Shown here piece by piece: positions 9,416-21,700 of a DNA stretch of 64,000 nucleotides. The translations under genes were made by a program, and so were the position numbers. Under the pieces are notes generated by a model, which saw only the letters and a list, made by a program, of their open reading frames with translations, was not told where the DNA came from and ran no database searches. Location of the stretch: NCBI RefSeq assembly GCF_021917145.1, contig NW_025813735.1, positions 186,001-250,000 on the forward strand, given 5' to 3'. The DNA comes from Hypomesus transpacificus (lineage: Eukaryota; Chordata; Actinopteri; Osmeriformes; Osmeridae). Positions within the stretch are counted from its first letter, which is position 1, and each line of letters begins with the position of its first letter.

Positions 9416-12400
9416 ATGAGGATCGTCTCCGGCTCTCTTCCCCTGGTGTGGGGACTGTTGCAGGGCCAAAGCCTGCTAATGGGGGTGTTGGGAGGGCTGG
9501 TCGTAGACGGTTTCATGTATGGGACGAAAGCTGAGGATGGGTTTGTGTCCGGGGCAGGGACCGGGACCGGGGCAGGGACCGGGGCAGGGGTAGGAACCAG
9601 ACCTATGGCTGTTTGGACAGGCGCTCGGGCAGGAGCTAGGGCTGGGGCAGGAACTAGGGCTGTGTCTGAGATGGGGTCTCTTGAATGTCGACTCCAGGGC
9701 AGCCCTCGTCTCCCAGCATTCTCTCAGGATGGAGACTTCATCCTGGGGGGGGTGTTTTCTATCCACTACTACATGTACAGCAAGGACGAAAGCTACACTG
9801 TTCAGCCCCAGTCCTTGGAGTGCACAGGGAGGTCAGTTACATGATGAGAGACTGATGCAAAAACAAAGACTGTTTAGGGATCAAATGCTGTGTGTTTGTG
9901 CTGTATCTAAATGTATACAAATTGTACAATATGACATCTACTTGCATGGCACTAACTGCACAGCAAATTTCAGTGTTCATTTAACACCAGGATTCGTTCA
10001 TTTTTATGTATGTCCACTATCAACTTGAGCACTCTGGTGTGAAATTAACACTTTTTAACACAAAAGTTGCTGTGTGGTCTAGGTATGGCCTGATAATCTA
10101 ATTATGTGGCAATTTATAACGTGATGCTGACTGAAGCGTCGAAACTAATCTTTCTCTTCTGTGTTTCAAAGTCTGGATTCTCGCGAACTGCGCTTCTCAC
10201 GTGCCATGGTTTTTGCCATCGAGGAGATCAATAACAGTACGGTGCTGCTACCAGGGGTGACGCTCGGTTACCGCATCCACGACTCCTGCGCCTCGGTCCC
10301 CATGGCTGTCAAGGTGGCGTTCCAGTTTGCAAACGGTTTGGACCCGGTGTTTAAGACTAACGAAAACTGCTCGCGCACAAGCACGGTAACAGCTATAGTC
10401 GGCGAATCTGGCTCAACTCCATCCATGAGCATGTCGCGCATCACCGGGCTCTTTAAAATCCCACAGGTAAACAAACTCAAACAAACTATATTTGATGAAC
10501 AGCAGCCCTAGACTGTATCCCTCCTGGCTGTAACAAGCTTGTGCAGTGTGTAAAGTATGCTTGTGTAACATCATGAGTGTCTCTTGTCTGTTGCTAGGTA
10601 AGCCACTTTGCAACATGCGCCTGTCTGAGCGATAAGAAGCAGTATCCCGCGTTCTTCAGAACCATCCCGAGTGACCAGTTCCAGGCTGCCGCTCTAGCCC
10701 GCCTCGTAAAGTTTTACGGTTGGACATGGATCGGGGCGATCCGGTCAGACTCGGACTACGGTAATAGCGGCATGGGGGCTTTCCTCCGGGCTGCCAAAGA
10801 AGAGGGCATCTGCGTTGAATATTCGGTGGCTTTTTACCGAACCCAGCCTATCAGCAAGCTGCGACAAGTGGCCAATGTTATCCGCAGGTTAGATAAATAA
10901 CTGTGGTTGGCATGATTATACAAACTTGTAACCCATCATCATTATCTTAACATATAATCAGCCTCATATAACATTGTAGGCTATACGTATCTATCCAGAT
11001 GACACCAACAAAACATACATTTTGTTTTAAATGATTTATTATTAAATGTCGTAGGCCTATACCATGTTAACATAACTATACATACGCTATCTCCCTCTAG
11101 TTCCACCGCCCGGGTTGTCGTGGCCTTCCTAGCTTCGGGAGACATGCGCATTCTGCTGGAGGAGCTGGAGCGCGAGCGCCCGCCTCCGCTCCAGTGGATA
11201 GGCAGCGAGTCGTGGGTCACAGACCCGGACATGCTGCGCTTCAGCGTGTGCGCCGGCGCCGTTGGCTTTGCCATCCCGCGCTCTGTCATCCCTGGCCTGA
11301 GAGACTTCCTGCTGGATCTCTCTCCCGCCAAAGTGGCGGCCGTGCCGCTGCTCACCGAGTTCTGGGAGACTGCCTTCAACTGCCACCTGCGGGAGGGCGG
11401 TGAGAGCGCGCACCCGTTTATCACAGGGACCGTGAGAATATGGAGGTTCTGATAGAAACTCCTCAACAATCTGTTTTTGCTGTCGTCCTGTCTCATAATT
11501 CTCAAATATCTCAAATAATAATATTTTTATGAAAAACAAGGCTTTAGATTGATAGAAAAAAGCAGAAAGGCCCAAGAGTTTCATTGTACCTGTATTCGTT
11601 AAAACAGACAGGGACCATCAACACACACTCTTTAACACATCCTTTCTCAACCCTGGTCCTCAACCCTGTCCTGCATTGGCTATATGTTTTCCTGCTCCAA
11701 CACATGGGATTCAAATGAATGGGTCGTTACCAGGCTTCTGCTGAGCTAGATAACAGCCCATTCATTAGAATCAGGTGTGTTGGAGCAAGGAAACATCTAA
11801 AACATGCAGGGCAAGGGGTCCCTGAGGACCAGAGTTTGAGAAAGACTGCTTTAACAGAACAAGTTTTCTGTGCGTGTGTCTAGTGTCGGGAGTGGGCGAG
11901 AAGGAGTGTGACGGTTCAGAGGACATAGCGCAGCTCCAGAGCCCGTACACAGATACGTCTCAGCTGCGCGTCACTAACATGGTGTACAAGGCGGTGTACG
12001 CTATCGCCCACGCCATCCACCGCCTCATCTGTGAGGACCGCGCTAACGGCACCGCTCGATGTGACAAACATAGCTCTGTCCAGCCAGAGCAGGTAGTCTA
12101 CATGAACTTCATGACTATGATGCTATCTGAAACATTCATTAATTACATTGATTTAGGAGACTTGGATGGGCCTGTTGTTGCCAGAAATTCAAAACTGTTT
12201 CAAATTGATTTGAATGACTGATTGATTTTACCCCCCTCTGTCTCATCCCAACCCACTCCACTCTCATCTCTCTTTCTCTTTTCCTCTCCTCCTCCCTCTT
12301 TCTCTCTCTCTCCCTGTCCTCTTTCCCCCTCTCCTTACAACCCCCCCTCCTCTCTCCTCTCCCCTCCTGTAGGTCCTAGAGAGTCTGAAGTCTATTAACT

Positions 12401-14488
12401 TCTCTCAGAATGGATATCCGGTAGTCTTTGATACCAACGGCGATCCTGTGGCCGTGTATGAGCTGGTGAACTGGCAGATGGGTGAGAAGGATCACATAGA
12501 GTTTGTGACGGTGGGTCACTATGATGCCTCTGTACCTGCGGGCCAGGAGTTCAGCATGACCAAGGACATCCTCTGGGCTGACGGGGGCACAGAGGTATGC
12601 CAATGTGTTACACAGGTAGAGGTTACACAGGTAGAGGTTACACAGGTAGAGGTTACACAGGTAGATGTTACACAGGTAGAGGTTACACAGGTAGAGGTTA
12701 CACAGGTAGATGTTACACAGGTAGAGGTTACACAGGTAGAGGTTACACAAGTAGAGGTTACATAGGTAGAGGTTATACAGGTTTATACATTTTATACAGG
12801 GAGGAGTATACAGGTTAAGTTATACAGGTAGGAGTACACAAGAAGGGTTATACAGGTAGGGGAGGCAAAAGCAAAAATATGTTTTTATCTTGCTATTTTA
12901 TTATGTGGCTTTCGTGCTCTGTGTCCTGCAGGTCCCTGTGTCTGTGTGCAGTGAGAGGTGTCCCCCAGGAACTCGTAAGGCCGTGCAGAAAGGAAAGCCT
13001 CTCTGCTGCTACGACTGTCTCCCATGTGCAGAGGGAGAGATCAGCAACCACACAGGTGATACACACTCTCAGGTCCACTACTCTCTGAACTGTAGCAACA
13101 CCAAACAGCAGAGACTTTAACCACACTCAAGCAGACAGGTGTGTTTCTCCCTCGGGTTCCCTCACCTCTGCCTCACCATCCAATAGTGATGAACGTTTTG
13201 ATTCTAATCTTTTGATTCCATTCACCGATTCGCAAACGAGTTCCAATGATACATTTGTGAACAATTCATTCTAACATTGGATTAGTTCGATTTGCGAATA
13301 ATTTATGGTGATTCTGTCATTCGTGAATGAATTGGTAGACTGAAAGAACCTGAAGAACTTGCAGAAACAGTTTAGAACTGCTTCCTATTTTCTTTTAGTT
13401 CCTTCAATTCACCAAAAGCAAAAGCTTGGGTGGAGACAAATCTTTTTGGAGGAGTATTCAGTTTTGTTCACTTAAAAAATGTGTTAAAAAAGAATGAATT
13501 GTATGCGAACAACCCAGCACAACCAACCAGAGTATGTTACAGATGTCCATGTGTGTCTGACTCTGTACCTCCAGACTCTTCCAACTGTTGGTCGTGTTCC
13601 AGCGAGTTCTGGCCCGGTCCTGGGAGAGATGTTTGTCTTCCCAAACCTGTGGAGTTTCTCTCCTTCCACGAGGTCCTGGGAGTCATCCTGGCCACCTGCT
13701 CGGTGGGAGGGGCCTGCCTTGCCATTGTCATGGCTACTGTGTTTTACCGTAACCGAGCAACGCCCATCGTCAGGGCCAACAACTCAGAGCTCAGCTTCCT
13801 GCTCCTCTTCTCCCTGACTCTGTGTTTCCTGTGTTCTCTCACCTTCATCGGCCGGCCCTCTGAGTGGTCCTGTATGCTGCGCCACACGGCATTTGGGATC
13901 ACCTTTGTCCTCTGCATCTCTTGTGTTCTGGGGAAGACTATAGTGGTGCTGATGGCCTTCAGGGCTACACTTCCAGGAAGTGATGCCATGAAATGGTTTG
14001 GGCCTCCACAGCAGAGGCTGGCTGTTGTGTCTTTTACGTTTATCCAAGCACTGATATGTACTCTCTGGTTAGCTCTTAAACCCCCCTTCCCTATAAAAAA
14101 TCTAACCACTTTTAAAGAGAAGATCATTCTAGAATGTGCTTTAGGTTCTGCTGTGGGCTTCTGGGCTGTGCTGGGGTATATAGGACTCCTGGCTCTCTTG
14201 TGCTTTGTCCTGGCTATTTTGGCTCGAAAGCTGCCAGATAACTTCAATGAAGCAAAGTTCATCACTTTCAGCATGTTGATATTCTGTGCTGTCTGGATCA
14301 CCTTTATCCCAGCTTATGTCAGCTCTCCTGGGAAGTTCACGGTAGCTGTGGAGATCTTTGCCATCCTGGCCTCCAGTTTTGGTTTGATACTTTGCATATT
14401 TGCTCCTAAGTGCTTCATCATCATCTTCCAACCAGAGAAAAACACCAAAAAACACCTCATGGGAAAGGTCCCCTCTAAAGCTCTCTGA
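9416..14488 (+). CDS. OlfC-C: complete divergent family C olfactory receptor
   Basis: Eight exons: 9416-9831, 10172-10466, 10598-10887, 11101-11399, 11884-12092, 12373-12594, 12932-13055, 13575-14488. They join in phase to 922 aa. The intron pattern differs from B: the two middle exons of B are fused (10598-10887) and its long exon 5 is split. Exon 1 is unusually long because a Gly/Ala/Thr/Arg low-complexity stretch (about residues 47-82) separates the signal peptide from the binding domain. Pocket motifs are GESGSTPS and [10 protein letters not shown], keeping Thr at the mGluR1 Thr188 position. The linker to helix 1 reads CWSCSSEFW in place of CPEDYW. Seven helices cover 619-922, with [10 protein letters not shown] and [10 protein letters not shown] 15-bp minisatellite follows the exon 6 donor. 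Confidence 0.88.
11643..11850. mobile_element. Palindromic MITE in an OlfC-C intron
   Basis: The left end 'ctcaaccctggtcctc' and right end 'gaggaccagagtttgag' form terminal inverted repeats about 205 bp apart. The interior is also nearly symmetric: 'gctccaacaca...gaatgggt' against 'cccattca...tgtgttggagc'. This is a repeat type common in fish genomes, without coding capacity. Confidence 0.65.
12602..12780 (+). repeat. 15-bp minisatellite after the OlfC-C exon 6 donor
   Basis: About 12 copies of GTTACACAGGTAGAG, with a GTAGATG variant at intervals, starting within 10 bp of the donor at 12595. Each copy holds CAG|GTAGAG, which resembles a 5' splice site, and the unit length is a multiple of three. 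See findings. Confidence 0.9.
13183..13345. mobile_element. Probable MITE relic
   Basis: Begins 'agtgatgaacgttttgattc' and holds repeated 'gattcgcaaac/tttgcgaat' and 'attcgtgaatgaatt' palindromes, like non-autonomous DNA elements of fish genomes. It lies in the intron before the seven-helix exon of OlfC-C. The edges are uncertain. Confidence 0.4.
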
Positions 14489-15757
14489 ATGTGTGATGGT
14501 CTCGAAATATATTAACATATTTATGTGTCTCCTGAACCAAAAACAAATTAAGTTTGTGGAGACACAGATAGATAAAGCACAATTGTCCTCAAAACATATA
14601 TTCTATAGTTGTAAATGTTGCACAGTATGTGATACAACTTTATCCTCTAACCATGTCTTGTGTGTTTCACTGCTAATTCAACATACAAACACCGAAGACA
14701 TCTGATCATTTCTTCATTGCTTTTATTGATTTAAACATTCATTAGTATGAATGGTTGACATGTTTCCTGGCTATACATGCATCACTGTACTACTGGGACA
14801 GTAATAAACATTTCCATAGCCTTAGTTATGGCACTCCATGTGTGGTGTTTCAACAATAAATAAGTATTATGATTCAAGGTTATTCGATTTATGTTCATGA
14901 CATGTTACACTATTCATTTCTGTATGCGTCACAGTTAATCTACAGTTTAATAATAGGGGTGGAACAATATATGGTGGAACAATATATCGCAATACAAAAA
15001 TTGTATAATATGTTTTGTAGAGTTATGGCAAAAATTGTACAATATCATGTCCGTTTGATGCTATTGGTTGAGCTACCAGCAAGCGACCTACTCTGCACCT
15101 GCGTCATGTGTGCATTCATTGCCTTCGAAATCGCTTGAACTGAGTTAACTAAATTGCATGTACAACAAAGAAAATTATTGAAGATGTTAAATGTTTTGGA
15201 AATAAATCTGTTAATTGAATTTGCTGTTCAAAATATTGTGATACGTATTGTATCGTACACCTAGTATCGTAATATGTATCGAATTGTGAGCTGAGTGTAT
15301 TGTTACACCTATATTTAATAAGGATCAACCATGTCTTGGCTTCTAACTGACAACAGGAAACCACTTTGTTAATCTCAGTAGTGGATACTTCAGTAGTCGA
15401 TAGTTCGACTGACTGCAGATTAATAGGTCACAGGTTCAAATTCCCCACTGCATACGGTACCCTTTAATAAAAGCTGCATAATGAGTATTCAGCTTGTGGT
15501 CTGCTCCTCTCTGTGTCACCCACTGTCTCTGGAGGAGGGGATCCCTCACTAAACTGCCCTCCCAAGATTTCTTCCCTGTTTTCTCAGAGTTTTCCTGGGA
15601 GTTTTTCCATGTCTTGTTTGAGGGTTCAGGTTGGTTTAGAGACAGTGTTACGGGGCGTAAGCAAAGCCCTCTGTGGCACTGCTTGTCAAAAGGCTAACAA
15701 CTAGAGCAAGATTTAATTTGAAAAGGTTCTGCCAAATGAAAACATTATCGTTGTTCA
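14489..15757. other. Intergenic C-D (tail to tail)
   Basis: Convergent gap between OlfC-C (+) and OlfC-D (-). It contains a MITE (14954-15312) and a degenerate tRNA-derived SINE near 15400-15470, with a B-box-like 'aggttcaaattcc'. No gene seen. Confidence 0.6.
14954..15312. mobile_element. MITE with ATAGGGGTG...TTACACCTAT ends
   Basis: The ends 'ataggggtggaacaata' and 'tattgttacacctat' are inverted repeats, and 'tttaata' is present on both flanks. The interior has 'gtattgtatcgtacacc' palindromic sequence. A related, internally repeated type occurs in OlfC-F and OlfC-G introns. Confidence 0.6.
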
Positions 15758-18700
15758 TCATCTCCCTGGTTTCCCTGTCATGGCCTTCTTGGTGTTCCTC
15801 TCAGGCCTCAGCAGGATGATGTAACACTTGGGCACAAAGATACACAGGAGGAGTCCAAAGCTGGACGCCAGGATGGCGAAGATCTCCACGGCAACCGTGA
15901 ACTTCCCCGGAGAACTGACGTGAGCTGGGATGAACGACACCCACACGGCGCAGAAGATCAGCATGCTGAAGGTGATGAGCTTGGCCTCGTTAAAGTTGTC
16001 TGGGAGTTTTCTGGCCAGGAAGGCCAGGAGGAGGCAGAGGGACGCCAGCAGGCCGATGTACCCCAGGACCAGGTAGAATCCTGGGGGCCAAGACTCCTTG
16101 CACTCCACCACCACCTGGGGATTAACATTTCACATTCGAGTCACTTAAAAGATTTTTGTCCAGAACGATGTACAAATAGTGCATGTAGAAGGATATTTCA
16201 GATGACCAATGAGAGGGCTTCACCTTCCCTGTGGCTCCCAGGTAGAAGGGGTTCCTGAAGGGATAGGGTGGAGCCAAGGCCAGCCAGCCAGCACAGAGAC
16301 ACACCTGGATAAGAGTCACCAACAGGCCCACAGCCAGAGAGTTTAGACGTAGCTGTGGTTAGCAGGGCAATATTTAAACACACAACTATGTGAGGTTTGT
16401 TTTTTACCGAGGTCCAAATCTCATGTACCTTATGTGATAATTAATAGTGTTGGGTGTAACGCGTTACAGTAGTCAGACTACTTTTCTTAGGTAACTAGTA
16501 ACTTAACGCGTTACTTATTTAATTGAATGAATCCGTTATTAGTTCCTTGTTCAAAAAAGTAACGAGATACTCAAGTTAGTCTTTTGGTCGCAAGCCCTCA
16601 GCATGTAGCTAAAAGTCTAGGAACGTTAGGTTCAGTATTTAAGTGAAGTGAACACCATTTTGCTACCATATACAGTGCCCTCCAAAAGTATTGGAACAGT
16701 GAGGCGAATTCCTTTATTTTTGCTGTAGACTGAAAACATTTGGGCTTGACATCAAATAATGAACGTGAGACCAGAGATCAACGTTTCAGCTTTTATTTCC
16801 AGGTATTTACATCAGGATCTGATGCACAACTAAGAAAATATCACATTTTGTTTGAATCCACCCATTTGTCATGTGATCAAAAGTATTGGAACAGATATAC
16901 TTAAAACATATTTAAGTGAATAAGACTTAATATTTAGTTGCAAATCCTTTGCTTTCAATAACTGCAGCAAGTCTGTGACCCATTGACGTCACCAAACTTT
17001 TGCATTCTTCCTTTTTGATGCTTTCCCAGGCTTTCACTGCAGCCTCTTTCAGTTGTTGTTTGTTTTGTGGGGTTCCTCCCTTCAGTCTCCTCTTAAGCAG
17101 GTAAAATGCATGCTCTATAGGGTTTAAGTCTGGAGATTGACTTGGCCAGTCTAATACCTTTCATTTCTTGCCCCTGATGAACTCCTTTGTTGTTTTGGCA
17201 GTGTGTTTTGGGTCGTTATCTTGCTGCATGATGAAGGCTCTGCCAATCAGTTTGGTTGCATCTTTCCTTAAATTGGCAGACAAAATGTTTCTGTAGACTT
17301 CCGAGTTCATTTTGCTGCTGCCATCATGTGTTACATCCTCAATGAAGATTAATGAGCCCGTCCCAGAAGAAGCCATGCAAACCCAAGCCATGACATTACC
17401 TCCACCGTGTTTCACAGATGAGCTTGTGTGTTTGGGATCATGAGCAGTTCCTTTCTTTCTCCAAACTTTAGCCTTTCCATCACTTTGGTAAAAGTTAATC
17501 TTTGTCTCATCAGTCCATAAAACTTTGTCCCAGAATTTTTGAGGTTCATCTCTGTACTTTTTGGCAAATTCCAGCCTGGCCTTCCTATTCTTCTTGCTAA
17601 TGAGTGGTTTGCATCTTCTGGTGTAGCCCTTGTACTTTTGTTCATGAAGTCTTCTGCGAACAGTAGATAGTGATACCTTCACTCCTGCCATCTGGAGGTT
17701 GTTGCTGATCTCACTAACAGTTGTTTTAGGGTCTTTCTTTACAGCTCTCACAATGTTTCTGTCATCAACTGCTGATGTTTTCCTTGGTCTACCTGTTCGA
17801 CGTCTGTTACTTAGTACACCAGTAGTTTTCTTCTTCTTCAGGACATTCCAAATGGTTGTACTGGCTATGGCCAATGTTTCTGCAATGGCTCTGATTGATT
17901 TTCCATCTTCTCTAAGACTCACAATTGCTTGTTTTTCACCCAAAGACAGCGCTCTGGTTTTCATGTTGTTTTCACCTCTGAATACAGTCTGCATAGACAA
18001 AACCTATCTTACCCAATCTGAACCTGAGTGTAGACATTCAGTGGTATTTATTGATTGAATAATGTATGTAATAGGACACACCTGGGCAACAAAACACACC
18101 TGTCAGTCACATGTTCCAATACTTTTGCTCACGTGACAAATGGGTGGGTTCGAACAAAAAGGTGATATTTTCTAATTTGTGCATCAGATCCTGATGTAAA
18201 TACCTGGAAATAAAAGCTGAAACGTTGATCTCTGGTTTCACATTCATCGTTTGATGTCAAGCCCAAATGTTTTCAGTCTACAGCAAAAATAAAGGAATTG
18301 GCCTCACTGTTCCAATACTTTTGGAGGGCACTGTACCTAGCTATAGCTTAGCTTCGTTTTGCTCCTAGATTCATACCTAGCCCCGGTGAATTGCAGAGCT
18401 AACTAACTACTAGACTTCTGCCTGGCATTTTACAACATTATTTATTCATTAAAAAGTTTCTTGTTTCAAGAACTTCATGGAAATATTGCTTTTCATTATG
18501 GTGGATTATTACCTTGATCCGTATTGCTGTATAATGAGGATTGATCATGTTATATGCGAGTGACACTGAATATTCAGTACAATATGTTCTATTGCTGAGG
18601 TCAACCCATTAAATGTGCCTTCTGGGCATAAGAGTGACCTAGGTGAATTGTCTTAGAAATAAAATACTTTTCTTAATGTAACGCAAAAGTAACTTAACGC

Positions 18701-21700
18701 CTTACTCTCTACAGCAAGTAACTAAGTAACTTCACTAGTTACTTTACAATAAATGTAACTAGTAACTGTAATTAGTTACTTTAAAAAGTAACGTTACCCA
18801 ACTCTGTTAATGACCCTGATCATCATCCCATCAGATTATCATTAATGCTCTGTACACACCAAACGCGAAGTGAATTATTAACGCGAATTAAGCAAATTTT
18901 CGATTTGCGTACATTTGTGTTTTTTTGAGTTTGTAATGTCATAATTCATAAGGCCTGTGTCATCCATAACAATGCATTCATACAGAACAGGGGGGATTTT
19001 AACCTGTGATCTCTTGCTTTTACCCCTGATACCACACTAATACCCTCCCCGAATGCAGTAATGGTGTAACTCCAGTGTGTACCCACCTGCGGAATCGTGG
19101 TGCCAAATATGAGCGCCCTCTGCTGGACGGGACCAAACAGCTTCAGCGCCCTGGACCCAGGTGCTGTGGCCCGGAAGGCCAGCAGGACCACGATGGTCTT
19201 GACGAGCAGGCAGGAGAGACAGAGGACGAAGCTGATCCCAAACGCAGCCTGACGGAACCGACACGCCCACTCCGAGGGCCGGCCAATGAACACCAGCGAA
19301 CACAGGAAGCACAGCTTGAGTGACAGCAGAAGCAGGAAGCTCAGCTCTGAGTTGTTGGCCCGGACGATAGGCGTGGCCCGGTGACGGTGGAACACGGCGG
19401 TGATGGCGGTTGTCGTGGCGATGCCCAGGAGGGTGAGGGCGACGAGGATGGCGCCCATGGTGTTGGAGAAGGACAGGAAGTCGTCCACTCCGGCTACACA
19501 GGACTTCCTGTCTCTGTCTGACCAGTGGTACTCTGGACACTGGATGCACTCTGTGGAACCTGTCAAAACATGACAACATGACAACATGAAAACACAGAAA
19601 TCACACATCTCCATCAAACATAATGTCTACATGCACACATACATTCTCACAAATTCAATCTAATTTAAATGATAATCGAATCAAATCTAATCTAACCAAA
19701 TCTAGTCTAATCTTGTCTAGTCTAGTGTAATGTTGTCTAGTCTAATCTTGTCTAGTCTAATCTTGTCTAGTCTAGTGTAATGTTGTCTAGTCTAATCTTG
19801 TCTAGTCTTATGTTGTCTACTCTAATCTTGTTTTGTCTAATCTTGTCTAGTCTAATCTTGTCTAGTCTAATCTTGTCTAGTCTAGTGTAATGTTGTCTAG
19901 TTTAATCTTGTCTAGTCTAGTGTAATGTTGTCTAGTCTAATCTTGTCTAGTCTAGTGTAATGTTGTCTAGTCTAATCTTGTCTAGTCTAATGTTGTCTAG
20001 TCTAATCTTGTCTAGTCTAATCTTGTCTAGTCTAATGTTGTCTAGTCTAATCTTGTCTTGTCTAATCTTGTCTAGTCTAGTATAATGTTGTCTAGTCTAA
20101 TCTTGTCTAGTCTAATGTTGTCTAGTGTAATGTTGTCTAGTCTAATCTTGTCTAGTCTAGTGTAATGTTGTCTAGTCTAGTGTGTTTGTGTAGTGGAGCA
20201 GGAGGATTCTACCAGTCTGGTTGCTGATCTGCCCGTCTGCACAGGGCAGGCAGTCGAAGCAGCAGGGTGGTTTTCCTGGTTGTGTGGCCTGTCGGCTGCC
20301 CGGGGGGCAGGGAGAGGTGCACACAGACTCAGGCACCTGGGACACCAGGCACACAGGTGAGTCAGGACTACGCTTTTATGATTTGAGTTTTTTTATCAGA
20401 CGCTTTTTTCCAATGTGAAGTAAAACTGAGGGTGTACAGAGTACAGAGGATGGTTTGAGCCAGTGATCTAGTGATCTGCAGTCAAATGCCCCAACTACTG
20501 GAAACTTAACATATTCAATAAATATATATATATTTTAAATCAGACACCACCTTGTTTTGGCCTCCTGTCCACACGATGGCACTCTCCTTTATCAGCAGTT
20601 GCTGTCCCTCGGGGGCGGAGCCATCGTATGATCCTACCTTACGAAACCTTCATACAAGGCCAATACAGTTTTAACATAACCACAAACGTCAAAACAAACA
20701 TCAAATAATGCCCCTCTACTAGCCCATAGAAAGAATTATTATAATTCATATAAACATTTTTACTAAAGTAACATAGACATGGGATTTAAACCTGGAACCT
20801 CTTGACTCAAAACAGACAAATGCTCTACCACTGGCCTAGGCCCCTACCCTTTTATAAATGATACATAAGGGCATGTCTTATAATATATTTATAAATATTA
20901 AAATGATGCAAACCTGATGCCTCCACCTCCGTCCTTCTGCCAGCTGATGATGTCATAAAGAGGAACAGGTTCTCCATTAGCATCAAACTGAACCTTCTCG
21001 CCAAACTGGTTGGTGAAATTCACCCGCTTGAGGTGGTGTAGCAGCTGGAGGCAGGAGAGAGAAAGTACCACAAAGTGCTTAGTGTTTATTTACAAGGGGG
21101 AATTTGAACCTTCAGTCCCTTTATCTGCAGCCAAATGCTGTACTTCTGAACAAAACTGTTACTCAAACAAACTAAATTGTTTGTATACCCTTACTGTAGG
21201 TCAACATGCCGAGACTCACACACACACACACACACAGAGCGTATGTACCTGTGTGGGTGTGAAGGCTGTGCTGGTGAGGTTACAGCTTCCTGGGCCTTGC
21301 TCTGGGGATCCACACTGAAACATGTCGTGCAGAGCGTGGGCGATGGCGTACACCGCCTTGTACACGTTATAGGACACCCTCACTTGGGACACCTCTGTAT
21401 AACTGGTGTTGGTATCCCTCACGTCTTCCAGACCAGTGCACGCCCTCACGTCTCTCAGAGAGGCCAAGCCTTGCTCCCCTCTGAACGGCAGCTTGCATCC
21501 AAACAGCTCCTCCCACAGCATGTTGGTGAACTCTGACCCCGGGGCAGCCGAGGGGCGGACCCGGACCAGGAAGTCCATCAGGCCGGGGATGTGGACCCCG
21601 GGGAAGGAGAAGCCCAGTGTCCCCTCCAGGAGGGAGTGGAAGGGAGCGGAGGACAAGACGGAGGCCGTGACCCAGGCCTCGCTGGCCACCCACTGGATCC

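Larger units (their letters stand above)
16446..18806. mobile_element. Old non-autonomous DNA element split by a Tc1 insertion
   Basis: Outside the Tc1 element the flanks form a second element. The left end (from 'gtgttgggtgtaacgcgttac') is roughly the reverse complement of the right end ('aaaagtaacgttacccaac'), and both arms are rich in 'agtaactagtaac' repeats. The style resembles hAT-type non-autonomous elements, but the family is my inference. 'ttaat' flanks both sides. Confidence 0.5.

Noticed and set aside
15415-15450. Possible tRNA gene from a B-box-like sequence
   Set aside because: No cloverleaf or A box. It fits a decayed SINE, as do similar sites near 20780, 21105 and 25385.
17412-18058. 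Other open frames inside the Tc1 element
   Set aside because: Shadow frames of the transposase gene.
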